From: Candidatus Contendibacter sp.
GTDB lineage: Bacteria; Pseudomonadota; Gammaproteobacteria; Competibacterales; Competibacteraceae
DNA length: 64,000 nucleotides
Direction of reading: 5' to 3'
NCBI GenBank assembly: GCA_029624675.1
Contig: JARSSP010000071.1
Span: 62,001 to 126,000 of the forward strand
The notes beneath the pieces were generated by a model. The model saw only the letters and a list, made by a program, of their open reading frames with translations, had not been told where the DNA came from and made no database searches. The position numbers were made by a program, and so were the translations under genes. Of the stretch, positions 35,207 through 43,990 are shown in pieces (the first letter of the stretch is position 1; every line of letters starts with the position of its first letter).

Positions 35207-35247
35207 CCCTCACCCCCTGCCCCTCTCCCACAAGGGGAAAGGGGAGC
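35207..35247. repeat. Short palindromic intergenic repeat, CCCTCACCC type
   Basis: The sequence CCCTCACCCCCTGCCCCTCTCCC, followed by ACAA and GGGGAAAGGGGAG, forms an imperfect hairpin between the convergent aminopeptidase and hbd genes. A related element lies at 60968-60999 between fruK and fruA, so it belongs to a dispersed family. It may also act as a bidirectional terminator, though there is no T run. Confidence 0.6.
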
Positions 35248-35255
35248 TAAATCGC

Positions 35256-36149
35256 TTAGGCCACCGGGTGCCGCAGTTGCGGATTCTGGACCGGCGGCTT
35301 GACCGAGTAGTCGTAGAACCCCTTGTTGGTCTTGCGGCCCAGATAGCCGAGCTGGACCAGGCGGGTCAGCGTGTGCGGGGGGGACACATGCGGCTGGTGC
35401 ATGTCCTGATAGATGTTCAGGGTCATGGCCTCCACCACGTCCAGCCCGATGTAATCGGCCAGCTCGAACGGCCCCATCGGATGGGCGGCGCCGGACTTCA
35501 TCGCGTGGTCGATGTCGGCGATGGTGCCGGTTCCCATCTCCAGCAGGCGAATCGCGCTGAGCATGTAGGGCGTCAGCAGCCGGTTGACGATGAAGCCGGT
35601 GGTGTCCTGCACGATCACCGGGTCTTTCTTGATCCTCTTGCAAAACTCGTTGAGCGTGTTGACCGTCTCGTCGGAGGTTTCGAAGGCGTGGATGATCTCG
35701 ACCAGCTTCATCACGGTCGCCGGGTTGAAAAAGTGCAGGCCGGCCACCCGGTCGCGCTGCTTGCACACCGCCATCAGCGCCGTCACCGACAGCGTGGAGG
35801 TGTTGGTGGTCAGCAGCGTCTGCGGCGACACGATGCTTTCCAGGCGGCGAAACAGCGCTTTCTTGATCTCCAGATCCTCGATGACCGACTCGATGATCAG
35901 ATCGCAGCCGGCGACATCCTCCTCCTTGGTGGTCAATTGCAGCAAACCGAGCGTGGAATCCTTGTGCTCGGCGGTCATCTTGCCGCGCTCGACCATCTTG
36001 GCGAGCGATTTCTCCAAGCCCGACCGAATCTTGTCGGTGGAACCCGGAGTCGCCTTGACCGCGACGGTAGAAATGCCGACCTGCGCGCACACCTGCGCCA
36101 CGCCCAGACCCATCGCACCACAGCCCATAACACCGACTTTCTTGATTTC
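35256..36149 (-). CDS. hbd: 3-hydroxybutyryl-CoA dehydrogenase
   Basis: From ATG 36149 (MEIKKVGVMGCGAMGLGVAQ) the enzyme has 297 residues. The N-terminal Rossmann domain has GxGxxG as GCGAMG, the catalytic His is in RVAGLHFFNPATVMKLVEII, and the C-terminal helical domain contains DTTGFIVNRLLTPYMLSAIR and GPFELADYIGLDVVEAM. It oxidises 3-hydroxybutyryl-CoA (or longer 3-hydroxyacyl-CoA) with NAD(P). It lies downstream of an enoyl-CoA hydratase gene on the same strand (143 bases apart), so the two would catalyse consecutive steps of beta-oxidation, butyrate metabolism or PHA turnover. Cytoplasmic dimer. Confidence 0.93.
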   Translation of the reverse strand, partial: EIKKVGVMGCGAMGLGVAQVCAQVGISTVAVKATPGSTDKIRSGLEKSLAKMVERGKMTAEHKDSTLGLLQLTTKEEDVAGCDLIIESVIEDLEIKKALFRRLESIVSPQTLLTTNTSTLSVTALMAVCKQRDRVAGLHFFNPATVMKLVEIIHAFETSDETVNTLNEFCKRIKKDPVIVQDTTGFIVNRLLTPYMLSAIRLLEMGTGTIADIDHAMKSGAAHPMGPFELADYIGLDVVEAMTLNIYQDMHQPHVSPPHTLTRLVQLGYLGRKTNKGFYDYSVKPPVQNPQLRHPVA

Positions 36150-36292
36150 CATCGCTTGCGCCTTATCGTGGAGAGTTACATGTGGCTTTCCGGTCCCCCA
36201 AGTGGGCCGGTTTGAGTAAATCATCGAATATTATAGTGAATTTTCGGCTGCTCGCTGAATTCTCTCGCCGTCAACGGCCCCGCCAAGCTCAG

Positions 36293-37069
36293 TCAGCGGT
36301 GCTTGAACTCGGGCGCCCGCTTGCTGGCGAACGCTTCCATGCCTTCCTTCTGATCCTCGGTCGCGAACACGGCGTGGAAGGTCCGCCGCTCGAACAGCAG
36401 ACCCTCGGCCAGCGTGGATTCGTAGGCGCGGTTCACGCACTCCTTGACCATCATGACCGCCGGCCGCGACTGAGCGGCGATCAATTCGGCGGTCTTGATC
36501 GCCTCTTCGATCAGCTCGGCCACCGGCACGATCCGGCTGACCAGGCCCGCCCGCTCAGCTTCCTCGACATCCATCATCCGTCCAGTCAGGCACAGTTCCA
36601 TGGCCTTGGACTTGCCGACCAGCCGGGTCAGACGTTGCGTGCCCCCCGCGCCCGGCAGGATGCCCAGCTTGATTTCCGGTTGACCGAACTTGGCGGTGTC
36701 GGCGGCGAGAATGAAGTCGCACATCATCGCCAGCTCGCAGCCGCCGCCCAGCGCGTAGCCGGCCACCGCCGCGATCACCGGCTTGCGGCATCGGCTGACC
36801 CGCTCCCAGTTGCGGGTGATGAAATTACCCTGGTAGGCGTCCATGTACGAGTAATCCTTCATCCCCTTGATATCGGCGCCAGCGGCAAAAACCTTGTCGC
36901 CGCCGGTGAGGACGATGGCGCGGATGGCTTCGTCCGCCTCGACGGCATCCAACGCCTGGGTCAGTTCGTCCATCAAATCGTTGGACAGCGCATTGAAGGC
37001 TCTGGGGCGGTTGAGGGTGATCAAGGCCACCGGACCGCGGATTTCGACCCGGATGTTCTCGTAACTCAT
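36293..37069 (-). CDS. Enoyl-CoA hydratase (crotonase family)
   Basis: A 258-residue crotonase. The oxyanion-hole segments are [10 protein letters not shown] and [20 protein letters not shown], and the two catalytic glutamates lie in the expected positions ([13 protein letters not shown] and [19 protein letters not shown]). It hydrates trans-2-enoyl-CoA to (S)-3-hydroxyacyl-CoA. The ATG at 37069 is preceded by an AAGGAGAAC ribosome site. It probably heads an operon with hbd. The 230 bases upstream, before the plsC-like gene, hold no other gene; a promoter is expected there but is not obvious. Confidence 0.93.
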   Translation of the reverse strand: MSYENIRVEIRGPVALITLNRPRAFNALSNDLMDELTQALDAVEADEAIRAIVLTGGDKVFAAGADIKGMKDYSYMDAYQGNFITRNWERVSRCRKPVIAAVAGYALGGGCELAMMCDFILAADTAKFGQPEIKLGILPGAGGTQRLTRLVGKSKAMELCLTGRMMDVEEAERAGLVSRIVPVAELIEEAIKTAELIAAQSRPAVMMVKECVNRAYESTLAEGLLFERRTFHAVFATEDQKEGMEAFASKRAPEFKHR

Positions 37070-37299
37070 GGAGGTTCTCCTTCCTGACAGGGGCTGGGCC
37101 GCCTCGATTTTGCTTGATTTTGGCGGAATCGGCGGCGGCTGGCTTGCACGGAAACGTCACGCGAACCGCTGGTTGGCCGAAGTGGCCGATAGTATACGTC
37201 AGTCGGGGAAAACAGGGGGAACCGAACGGGTTGTCGGGGGGGCGCGAAACGGGTTCGTGCGTAACGTCAGGATTTGAGGCAAAGGCTTGCTCGGATCCC

Positions 37300-37911
37300 C
37301 TAACCTCCCAGGCTGGCCGTCAGCGCGGCCATGAACCTGGACGGATCGCCCTCCCAACGCAGCGGTTCGCCCACCCAGGCGTCGCAGAAGAACGGCACCG
37401 GTAACCAGTCGCCCTTGGGCAACACCTTGCCCAACCCATGCAGACGAACCGGGTAAATCGGCACGGTCGGCAACTGCTGGGCTAGCCAGACGATGCCGGT
37501 CTTGAGTTTGCCCAGTCGCTCCGGTTCGCCGCGGGTGCCTTCCGGGAAGAAGACCACGATATCGCCCGCCGCCAGCGCGTCCCGCACCGGCTCCAGCACC
37601 TCGGCGTGAGACCGGCCACTACCCACAGCCACCGGAATGATGCCGATCACGCGGGTGGCGAACCAGGCCCGCCACCGGCCGCGCAAAAAATAGTCCGCCG
37701 AGGCCACCGGCCGCGCGCGAGGCAGCAACCGCAATGGCAACAGCGCCATCAACACCAGCGCGTCGAGGTGGCTGTTGTGGTTGGCGACGATCAGGGCGGG
37801 ACCAGCGGCGGGCAAGCGGTCGCGGTGGCGCACGTTGACCCCGACCGCCAGCAGCAGGAACGGCTTGACGATCAGCAGGAAAAACGTCAGGCGCAGCGCA
37901 GCGTAGCCCAT
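37300..37911 (-). CDS. 1-acyl-sn-glycerol-3-phosphate acyltransferase-like protein (PlsC family)
   Basis: From ATG 37911 (MGYAALRLTFFLLIVKPFLL) the protein has 203 residues, with one N-terminal membrane helix and the acyltransferase motifs: NHNSHLDALVL (H-x4-D, motif I), VVFFPEGTRGEPERLGKLKT (motif III), and TVPIYPVRLHGLGKVLP (motif IV). It would move an acyl chain onto a glycerol-phosphate or a related acceptor at the inner membrane. It is the last gene of the ynb-like operon, 8 bases downstream of the cytidylyltransferase gene. E. coli ynbABCD lacks this gene, so here the pathway includes its own acylation step. Confidence 0.88.
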   Translation of the reverse strand: MGYAALRLTFFLLIVKPFLLLAVGVNVRHRDRLPAAGPALIVANHNSHLDALVLMALLPLRLLPRARPVASADYFLRGRWRAWFATRVIGIIPVAVGSGRSHAEVLEPVRDALAAGDIVVFFPEGTRGEPERLGKLKTGIVWLAQQLPTVPIYPVRLHGLGKVLPKGDWLPVPFFCDAWVGEPLRWEGDPSRFMAALTASLGG

Positions 37912-37919
37912 GGTAACGT

Positions 37920-38846
37920 TCAAAAGTAGTAGTAGCGGGTGAAATGGAAGAATAGCGGCGCGGTGTAGGTCAAACTGTCCACCCGATCGAGAATGCCGCC
38001 ATGGCCCGGCAATAGGTTGCCGCTGTCCTTGATGCCCAAATCGCGCTTGAGCGCCGACAGGCTCAGATCGCCGAAGAACCCGGCCACCGCGATCAGCGCG
38101 CCGGCCAGCAGCGCATCGAGGACGGAAAACGGCGTCAGCCACGGCGCCAGCAACGCCGCTAGCGGCATGGTGGTCAACACCCCGCCGACGAAGCCCTCCA
38201 CCGTCTTGTTCGGGCTGACCGTGGGCGAGATTTTGTGCCTGCCCAACAGCTTGCCCCAGCAATACTGCGCCACGTCGTTCAACTCGGTCAGCAACAGCAG
38301 GAACAGCACCAGCCCCGGTCCGCTGACATGGGGATACTCCCCTTCCGGCAGCACCAGCAGATAGGCCAGATGACTCAGGCTGAACACCATGCTCATCAAG
38401 CCCCAATGCAGCGTGCCAGCGGCGCGTAAATAACCCTGGGTTTCCCCGTTCAGCACCATCGCCACCGGCAGCAGTAGGAACAGATAGACCGGGATGAAGA
38501 TGATGAACATCCCGTACCATTCGATCCCGATCCAGAAATATTGCACCGGAATGCTCAGATAGGCCCAAAACAGTACCCGGCGGTCGGTCTGGCGGGTGGG
38601 AATCAGGGTCAGGTACTCCTTAAGGGCCAGGAAGCTGACCCCGCCGAAAAACACCAGCGCGGCGGCGCGGCTGAATATCAGCGCCAGCGAACACAGCGCC
38701 ACGATCAGCCACCAACTGCGGATGCGCTGGCGCAATTCGCTGTCGGGCGCCGGCGCCAGCCACCATACCACGAGGGTCGCCAGGGCCAACAGCGCCCATA
38801 CCCCACCCAGAATCACCATCACCGGCGAGGTCAGCGTGATGGACAT
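37920..38846 (-). CDS. ynbB: CdsA-like phosphatidate cytidylyltransferase (YnbB-like)
   Basis: The 308-residue membrane protein converts phosphatidate (or an analogue) and CTP to a CDP-alcohol. Eight or so helices are visible, and the C-terminal CDS signature is present: GRHKISPTVSPNKTVEGFVG and SALKRDLGIKDSGNLLPGHGGILDRVDS (S-x-KR-x4-K-D-x5-PGHGG-x2-DR-x-D). Its start overlaps the upstream YnbA-like gene by 16 bases. Length and gene context match E. coli YnbB rather than the housekeeping CdsA, which should lie elsewhere. It would supply the CDP-activated substrate for YnbA. Confidence 0.9.
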   Translation of the reverse strand: MSITLTSPVMVILGGVWALLALATLVVWWLAPAPDSELRQRIRSWWLIVALCSLALIFSRAAALVFFGGVSFLALKEYLTLIPTRQTDRRVLFWAYLSIPVQYFWIGIEWYGMFIIFIPVYLFLLLPVAMVLNGETQGYLRAAGTLHWGLMSMVFSLSHLAYLLVLPEGEYPHVSGPGLVLFLLLLTELNDVAQYCWGKLLGRHKISPTVSPNKTVEGFVGGVLTTMPLAALLAPWLTPFSVLDALLAGALIAVAGFFGDLSLSALKRDLGIKDSGNLLPGHGGILDRVDSLTYTAPLFFHFTRYYYF

Positions 38847-39448
38847 GGCTTTACCTCCCGTAACGCGACGCGCAGTCGATTAACACAAGTCAGCATCAGC
38901 AAGCCGTTGGCAACCCACAGGGTAACCGTCAGCCAGAAACCGGCTGGCACACCGCAGCCTAGCAGCACCGCGATGCCACCGAGCAGCAAGGCGCGATCGC
39001 TTTTACCCAAGGGTCCATCATAGCGGCGACTGGCACCGATCTGCGTCGCCGTCACGCCGCAAAATTCGCTTAACAGCGCCAGCAGCGCCAACGCCACCAC
39101 CGGCGCAACCGGTATGCCGGGAATCAAAACTAGCGGCAAATACAGAGCGGCGTCGGCCAGCACGTCGCCCAGTTCGTTCAAGACCGCCCCCAACGGCGTC
39201 GGTTGCTGAAACTCGCGGGCCAGCATTCCGTCGAGGGCATTCAGCGCCATGCGGATCAACAGCACCGGCGGCAACAGCAGCAACGTGGCCGGCGTTGGCC
39301 ACCACGCGATGACCCCGGCCGCCGCGACCGCCAGCGCCAGCGCGGCGACCGTGACCTGATTGGCGCTGATTGCGCGAGCGTGCAGCCCGCGCGCGACCGG
39401 ACGCAGCCAATTCTGGAAACGGGGTTTGAGTTCATACAGGGTGATCAT
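38831..39448 (-). CDS. ynbA: CDP-alcohol phosphatidyltransferase (YnbA-like)
   Basis: A 205-residue membrane enzyme with about six helices from ATG 39448 (MITLYELKPRFQNWLRP). The family motif is normally D-x2-DG-x2-AR-x8-G-x3-D-x3-D. Here it reads NALDGMLAREFQQPTPLG, then AVLNELGD. The first and third Asp are Asn, as in the YnbA subgroup as I recall it, while the second Asp, the AR pair and the last Asp are kept. It would transfer a phosphatidyl group from a CDP-lipid to an unknown alcohol. The start overlaps the YnbD-like gene by 4 bases (ATGA), and the end overlaps YnbB by 16. Confidence 0.88.
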   Translation of the reverse strand: MITLYELKPRFQNWLRPVARGLHARAISANQVTVAALALAVAAAGVIAWWPTPATLLLLPPVLLIRMALNALDGMLAREFQQPTPLGAVLNELGDVLADAALYLPLVLIPGIPVAPVVALALLALLSEFCGVTATQIGASRRYDGPLGKSDRALLLGGIAVLLGCGVPAGFWLTVTLWVANGLLMLTCVNRLRVALREVKPCPSR

Positions 39449-40800
39449 GTGGCCTCCTCGGCCAGCCGCGCATCGGCAAGCATGGCGAGTGATGTCGATG
39501 CGACGACGATGCCAGGCCGCACGGCGCGGATTCGCTCGATCGCTTCCTGGATCGAACGGGCGCGTCCCGTCGTCGCCAGCCAGTTCGCCATGACGCACGC
39601 GCTACGGGAATAACCGAGGGCGCAATGAACCAATACAGGCCTGCCCTGCAGGACAGCCGCTTCAATGCGAACAGCGGCGTCACGCAGGGCGCGAGGCGAC
39701 GGGCTGGTCAGGTCCATGATCTGCAAATTGACATAATCGCCCGCGCGCAACGGGCCGGCCTCGTCGAAATCGCCGGTGAGATCGAGCGCCAGGAGTCGGG
39801 GATGGGCGGCGGCGAAGGCTTCGGCTTCCCCATCGTCAAGTCGCGCGCCGACGAACACGCCCGGCAAAATTTCGGCAAGCGGCGTGGCCATCTTGCGCCG
39901 ATGCCCACACCACGAGAGGTACTGGCCGGCGAGGTAGGGACCGAGAACCAGCTTGGCTGCCCAGGCAAGTCGCCCGCCCTCCTTTCGGAACACGACTGGA
40001 CCGAGACCGGCGTAAGCCGCCGCAACGATCCCCAGGGAAACTCCCGACCAAAGGAACAGCAGCCAAAACCCGCCTTGCAGGGCCAGCACGAGGCTGATCG
40101 ACGCGCCGGCCAGATAGCGCCCGGCCAGTCGAATCCCGCCTTTCGGTCGATAGGCGACGGTCTTGCCCATGGCGTCGGCCACGGGATCGGGAAACAGCCA
40201 GAACGCGATCACGCCGACCAGCGCCCCGGTCGGCAGGTCGATGAAATGATGCTGCCAGGTGGTCAGCGTGGAGGCGAAAATCAGGATAAACCAGCCGTGC
40301 AGCAATCCGCGCAACGGTCCGCGCGTGTGTTTGGCGTAGAGATACCACATGATCATGCCCAAGCTGACATGCAGGGAAGGCGCTTGATTGAAGGGCTGAT
40401 CGAAGCCGTAAAGCGCCTGGAACAGGGTTCCGAATATCCCCTCAACTTCGGGTCGGGGAAAAGCGAACTTGAGCGGAAACAGCAGGAAACCCATGGCCGA
40501 CAGCAGCACGGCGGTGATAATGCGCCAGGCGTGCCGATCCAGTTCCAGGCGGGTGCGACACAGCAGCACCGAGAACGCATAAAAAAGATCGAGCGACCAG
40601 TAGGGGATGATGGTCCAGGGCAAAACCGGAATCCGGCGCTCCCATTCGAAAAAGAAGCTGCCGACATCGGCCCGCAGCGAAGTCAACCCGTTGCAGGCAC
40701 CGTAGACCAAAAAAAATCCGGGACCGAGCACCAGCACCATCCAGCCCAAGGCCGCTCGCCAGGGACGCGGCGGCGCGGTCGACACTCCCCGCTCAGCCAT
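39445..40800 (-). CDS. ynbD: PAP2-like phosphatase fused to dual-specificity phosphatase (YnbD-like)
   Basis: From ATG 40800 (MAERGVSTAPPRPWRAALGW) the protein has 451 residues. The N-terminal two thirds is a polytopic PAP2 (lipid phosphate phosphatase-like) domain with FNQAPSLHVSLGMIMWY and TLTTWQHHFIDLPTGALVG, the PSLH and S/T-x-W-H-H-x2-D motifs. The C-terminal about 150 residues form a cysteine-based dual-specificity phosphatase with VLVHCALGYSRSACVMANWL (HC-x5-R). The same two-domain order is found in E. coli YnbD. It probably removes the phosphate from a phosphatidyl product. The start lies within the end of the YnbC-like gene (ATGGCTGA, 8-base overlap). Confidence 0.9.
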   Translation of the reverse strand: MAERGVSTAPPRPWRAALGWMVLVLGPGFFLVYGACNGLTSLRADVGSFFFEWERRIPVLPWTIIPYWSLDLFYAFSVLLCRTRLELDRHAWRIITAVLLSAMGFLLFPLKFAFPRPEVEGIFGTLFQALYGFDQPFNQAPSLHVSLGMIMWYLYAKHTRGPLRGLLHGWFILIFASTLTTWQHHFIDLPTGALVGVIAFWLFPDPVADAMGKTVAYRPKGGIRLAGRYLAGASISLVLALQGGFWLLFLWSGVSLGIVAAAYAGLGPVVFRKEGGRLAWAAKLVLGPYLAGQYLSWCGHRRKMATPLAEILPGVFVGARLDDGEAEAFAAAHPRLLALDLTGDFDEAGPLRAGDYVNLQIMDLTSPSPRALRDAAVRIEAAVLQGRPVLVHCALGYSRSACVMANWLATTGRARSIQEAIERIRAVRPGIVVASTSLAMLADARLAEEAT

Positions 40801-42565
40801 GGGAAGTCTCCTCTCGTCGTCGGGCCAGCGAAACGGTGAAAATTCCCCAGGGATCGGTCTCCTGCGCGATCTTTTCGAAACCGGCCTCGGCAACCAGTTG
40901 ATCCATCTCCTGCTGGGTTCGACGGCGCATGATCCACGGCGCGCCGTTCCGATGACTGGTCAACACGCGGGCGATGAATTCGATCTGTGGATGCCAGGGC
41001 TGGCCGGTATAGAGCAGATAGCCGCCGGGAACCACCGCCTCGGCCAGACCGGCCAGCGACGCGCGCACCGGCCCATTTTCGGGGAACAACTCATATAGGC
41101 CAGAGACGATGCCGATGGTGGCGGCGCGGGGCAACGCCGCGAGGCTGGCTCGATCAAAAGCGTCGCCTTGCTCGAACGCGAAGCGCTCCGCCAGCCCGTA
41201 TTCGGCAATCAGGCGCCGCCCCGCCGCCACGTTGCTGTCGCTGAAATCCCGCAGCAGGCCAGTGGCGGGAATGTCGGGATGCTCGCGCACGGCGTCCAGC
41301 ACGTAGCGGCCGTGGCCAGCCGCGATGTCGACGAGGTGAACCGGCCGTCCCGCCGCCCGCAGATCCAGCATGGCCCGGCGCAGCAGTTTTTCCAGATGCG
41401 CCTTGCGCAAGCGGATACCCCGCCAGCCAATGGCGTTCAGATAATTCCGGTCGATCCGCCGCCCCAGCGCGGTCACGCCCTCGGCCCGGTTGCGATAGAC
41501 GTAGTCCAGCGTGGCGCCCGAATCGAAGCCAGTCCTTACGCCGAGTCGCAAGCCCCGGCTCAACCGGGCGCCGATGGCGCGCAGCGCGAACCGGGTCAGG
41601 GCGTATTGGATACCCTTGAACGAAAAGGGAAACGGCGGGTTGGCCAGGGCTTCGTACTCGCGCTGGGTCGGGCTGTTGCGGTCCGCCTCCAGCAGCGAAG
41701 GTTCGCGCCGGGGTTGGGCGAAGGCGTCCAGAATGAAGCGGCGCGCGGCGCTCAGCGGTAAGTGGTTGTCCTTCTCGTTGAAGGTGTCGTGGAAAAAACC
41801 CGGATAAACGTGCATCTCCTTCACGGACGAACCCAGCCGCTCGAAAAACCGGCGCTGGCTATCCTGGTCCACCACCCAATCCGCCCCGGAGGTCAGCACC
41901 AGGGTCGGCACAGTGATCGCCGCCGCGTCCTCCACCAACTTGCGGCCCGCGTCGAACAAATCCACCAGCAGATTGACCGCGATGCAACGCGTGATCAGCG
42001 GATCAGCGTCGTAGCTTTCGATCTTCGCTGGATCGTGGGTCAGCAACTTCGCCTTGACGTAGCTGTTGACGAAGGCTTTCGGTTTGAATTTCAGCAGCAG
42101 GCGCAGGCCCGGAATGGCGAAGGGGACATACAGCCGCACCCGCAATGCCGGACTGCCCAGCACGAGGGCGCGAATTTTTGGCGCGTAATCGTGAACCCAG
42201 TTCGCCACCAGCACGCTGCCGACGCTGTGCGCGAGCACGGCGATGTTTTCCATCGGGATGCCGTAGTGGCGGGAAACGTGGCTGACGAAGCTGTCCACGT
42301 CCCGCGTCAGCACGCCAAGATGTTCGGCGTAACCGCGCTCGCCGGGACTGCGACCGTGGCCGCGAGCGTCCCAAGCAAACAGGGCGAAATCGGGTAGATC
42401 GAGTTTATCCACCACATCCCGCCAGCGGCCGGAATGTTCGTGACCACGATGGAACAGGATGATCGCTTGAGTCATGTGCTGTTCGGGCAACCATGCTCGA
42501 TAAAAAAGTTCAACGCCATCCCAACTCCGAAAGCTATGCTCGCTGGCCTGACGGTTCGGTTTCAT
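40793..42565 (-). CDS. ynbC: Alpha/beta hydrolase fused to SAM-dependent methyltransferase (YnbC-like)
   Basis: The first gene of the ynb-like operon encodes a bifunctional protein of 590 residues from ATG 42565 (MKPNRQASEHSFRSW). Residues about 10-290 are a serine hydrolase of the monoacylglycerol lipase type: FHRGHEHSGRW (oxyanion region), LAHSVGSVLVANW (nucleophile Ser), TSGADWVVD (Asp) and YPGFFHDTFNEKD (His). Residues about 330-590 are a class I methyltransferase with VDIAAGHGRYVLDAVREHP as SAM motif I. E. coli YnbC has the same fusion. The alternative ATG 11 codons upstream (42598) is possible. The substrate is unknown; the five-gene set suggests synthesis or remodelling of an unusual phospholipid. 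Confidence 0.9.
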   Translation of the reverse strand: MKPNRQASEHSFRSWDGVELFYRAWLPEQHMTQAIILFHRGHEHSGRWRDVVDKLDLPDFALFAWDARGHGRSPGERGYAEHLGVLTRDVDSFVSHVSRHYGIPMENIAVLAHSVGSVLVANWVHDYAPKIRALVLGSPALRVRLYVPFAIPGLRLLLKFKPKAFVNSYVKAKLLTHDPAKIESYDADPLITRCIAVNLLVDLFDAGRKLVEDAAAITVPTLVLTSGADWVVDQDSQRRFFERLGSSVKEMHVYPGFFHDTFNEKDNHLPLSAARRFILDAFAQPRREPSLLEADRNSPTQREYEALANPPFPFSFKGIQYALTRFALRAIGARLSRGLRLGVRTGFDSGATLDYVYRNRAEGVTALGRRIDRNYLNAIGWRGIRLRKAHLEKLLRRAMLDLRAAGRPVHLVDIAAGHGRYVLDAVREHPDIPATGLLRDFSDSNVAAGRRLIAEYGLAERFAFEQGDAFDRASLAALPRAATIGIVSGLYELFPENGPVRASLAGLAEAVVPGGYLLYTGQPWHPQIEFIARVLTSHRNGAPWIMRRRTQQEMDQLVAEAGFEKIAQETDPWGIFTVSLARRREETSHG

Positions 42566-42668
42566 CGTGGTCTTCCTAATGAATTGATGCCTGGACACTC
42601 ATCGCGCCGCATCTCCGGCGAGAATCATGGTAGTGTGAGCGAATGAATAACGCGCGAGGTTTCTGATC

Positions 42669-43436
42669 ATGTCAAACGATGACCAGTGGGTGCGGGGCAC
42701 GCTGCCAGCGCGCGCCAGTTTGCGTGAAGACTCGCGCCGCAAACCGAGCGCGACATTGATACGGAAGGTGGCGCGCGTGTACCACAAAAATCTGGTTGGC
42801 CGACCCTTGACCATGGCGCTGCGTGGGCCATCGCCGTTGAACGATGGCAAGAACCGGGCGAACGGGCTTTTTGGCATGATTTGTTTGGCAATGGGCTTTG
42901 GTTTGATGGTCAGCGGCGCGATCTTTACCCAGATTTGGGTGTTCGCCACCGGCGCCGGCGTCGTGGCGACCGGAGGCGCGCTCTTCCTGCGCAATCGAAT
43001 CGCGCGCCGCCAGCCATTCGCGTTGACCGGTGGTTTAAACCAGGAGGCGGAAACCCTCGACGCCTACCTGAACGAAATCTCACCCCACCTGCCTCGCTCC
43101 GCGCTGGCCAGCCTGGCGCGAATCAAGGAAACGCTCGCTCGCGTTCTGACCGCTTCCGCCGACGGAGCCACGGCAACTGACGTATCACCGGAAGATCAGT
43201 TCTTCATCCGGGAGATGGTGGCCCGTTATTTACCCGACGCTTGCAAGCATTACCTGGATGTCGTGAGAACTACCGACGGACACATTCCGCCCGAGAACAG
43301 GCGTGAAGTCGATCAATCGCTTTGCGATCAATTGGACATCCTGCACGGTCGGCTGGAAAAGATACAGGCGACGATTGTCGCGGCCAAAGCACGGAAGCTC
43401 GCCAGCCATGAAGCCTTCATCAAGACCAAGCAATGA
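42669..43436 (+). CDS. XpaC-like membrane protein (5-bromo-4-chloroindolyl phosphate hydrolysis family)
   Basis: The 255-residue protein has two membrane helices (GLFGMICLAMGFGLMVSGAI and QIWVFATGAGVVATGGALFL, about residues 66-106) between a basic N-terminus and a helical cytoplasmic C-terminal domain. That domain reads AETLDAYLNEISPHLPRSAL and DQFFIREMVARYLPDACKHY, the pattern of XpaC proteins, which accompany TelA proteins in many genomes. TelA is encoded 0.55 kb away on the opposite strand. The role is not defined; the pair is linked with toxic-anion and cell-envelope stress responses. The gene is divergent from the ynb operon with a 103-base intergenic region. Confidence 0.72.
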   Translation: MSNDDQWVRGTLPARASLREDSRRKPSATLIRKVARVYHKNLVGRPLTMALRGPSPLNDGKNRANGLFGMICLAMGFGLMVSGAIFTQIWVFATGAGVVATGGALFLRNRIARRQPFALTGGLNQEAETLDAYLNEISPHLPRSALASLARIKETLARVLTASADGATATDVSPEDQFFIREMVARYLPDACKHYLDVVRTTDGHIPPENRREVDQSLCDQLDILHGRLEKIQATIVAAKARKLASHEAFIKTKQ

Positions 43437-43485
43437 GCGGTCCACCAACGACTCCCCGCCCTTCTTTCGAAGTGCGATTCAAGGT

Positions 43486-43953
43486 TTATTTAGACTCAAT
43501 CAGCTCGGTATCATGATGATCAAGGTTGGAAGCTGCCTCCATGAGATCGGCTTCAAATTTGTCACGGAGAGTTTTCGCCACCACAAAGGCCGAACTCACC
43601 ATGAACAACCAGGACACCACCATGTAGCCTTTCTCCCAATTGCCAATTGCCAGGCGGAAAAGGCCCCAGGCCGTCAGCGCCATCGCCACGAAAAATCCGA
43701 CCCACGCCGTGAATATCCAAGCTCCGGTATCGACTCTTTCATCCCGATTGTCGCGGATCATCTTCGCCAGGGCGAAGCAAGTAAACAGACAGAAGAAAAA
43801 GCCGGTTGCAAGGAACGCGCGATCCAGTTCCTGATTCGGTATATTCCACACGCCGATGGCGCAAGCGAGCACGGCGAGACCGAATGAAATCCATACCTGC
43901 ATGATCCAGGCAGCCGTGTCACGGCGAACAAGATACTTTTGATTGTGCGACAT
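43486..43953 (-). CDS. YiaA/YiaB family inner-membrane protein
   Basis: From ATG 43953 (MSHNQKYLVRRDTAAWIMQV) the protein has 155 residues and contains two copies of the YiaAB two-helix unit: AWIMQVWISFGLAVLACAIGV with FLATGFFFCLFTCFALAKMI, and AWIFTAWVGFFVAMALTAWG with VVSWLFMVSSAFVVAKTLRD. The family is known from E. coli, where yiaA and yiaB are stress-linked inner-membrane genes of unknown function. It lies 37 bases downstream of telA on the same strand and so is probably co-transcribed. It is convergent with the XpaC-like gene. Confidence 0.85.
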   Translation of the reverse strand: MSHNQKYLVRRDTAAWIMQVWISFGLAVLACAIGVWNIPNQELDRAFLATGFFFCLFTCFALAKMIRDNRDERVDTGAWIFTAWVGFFVAMALTAWGLFRLAIGNWEKGYMVVSWLFMVSSAFVVAKTLRDKFEADLMEAASNLDHHDTELIESK

Positions 43954-43990
43954 AACAGTTATATCCTCTTTTATAAAACCAGCGGAAAAA

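Noticed and set aside
37912-38568. N-terminal extension of the PlsC-like protein
   Set aside because: The frame continues upstream through the CdsA-like gene but only as a shadow; the membrane helix and acyltransferase start at ATG 37911.
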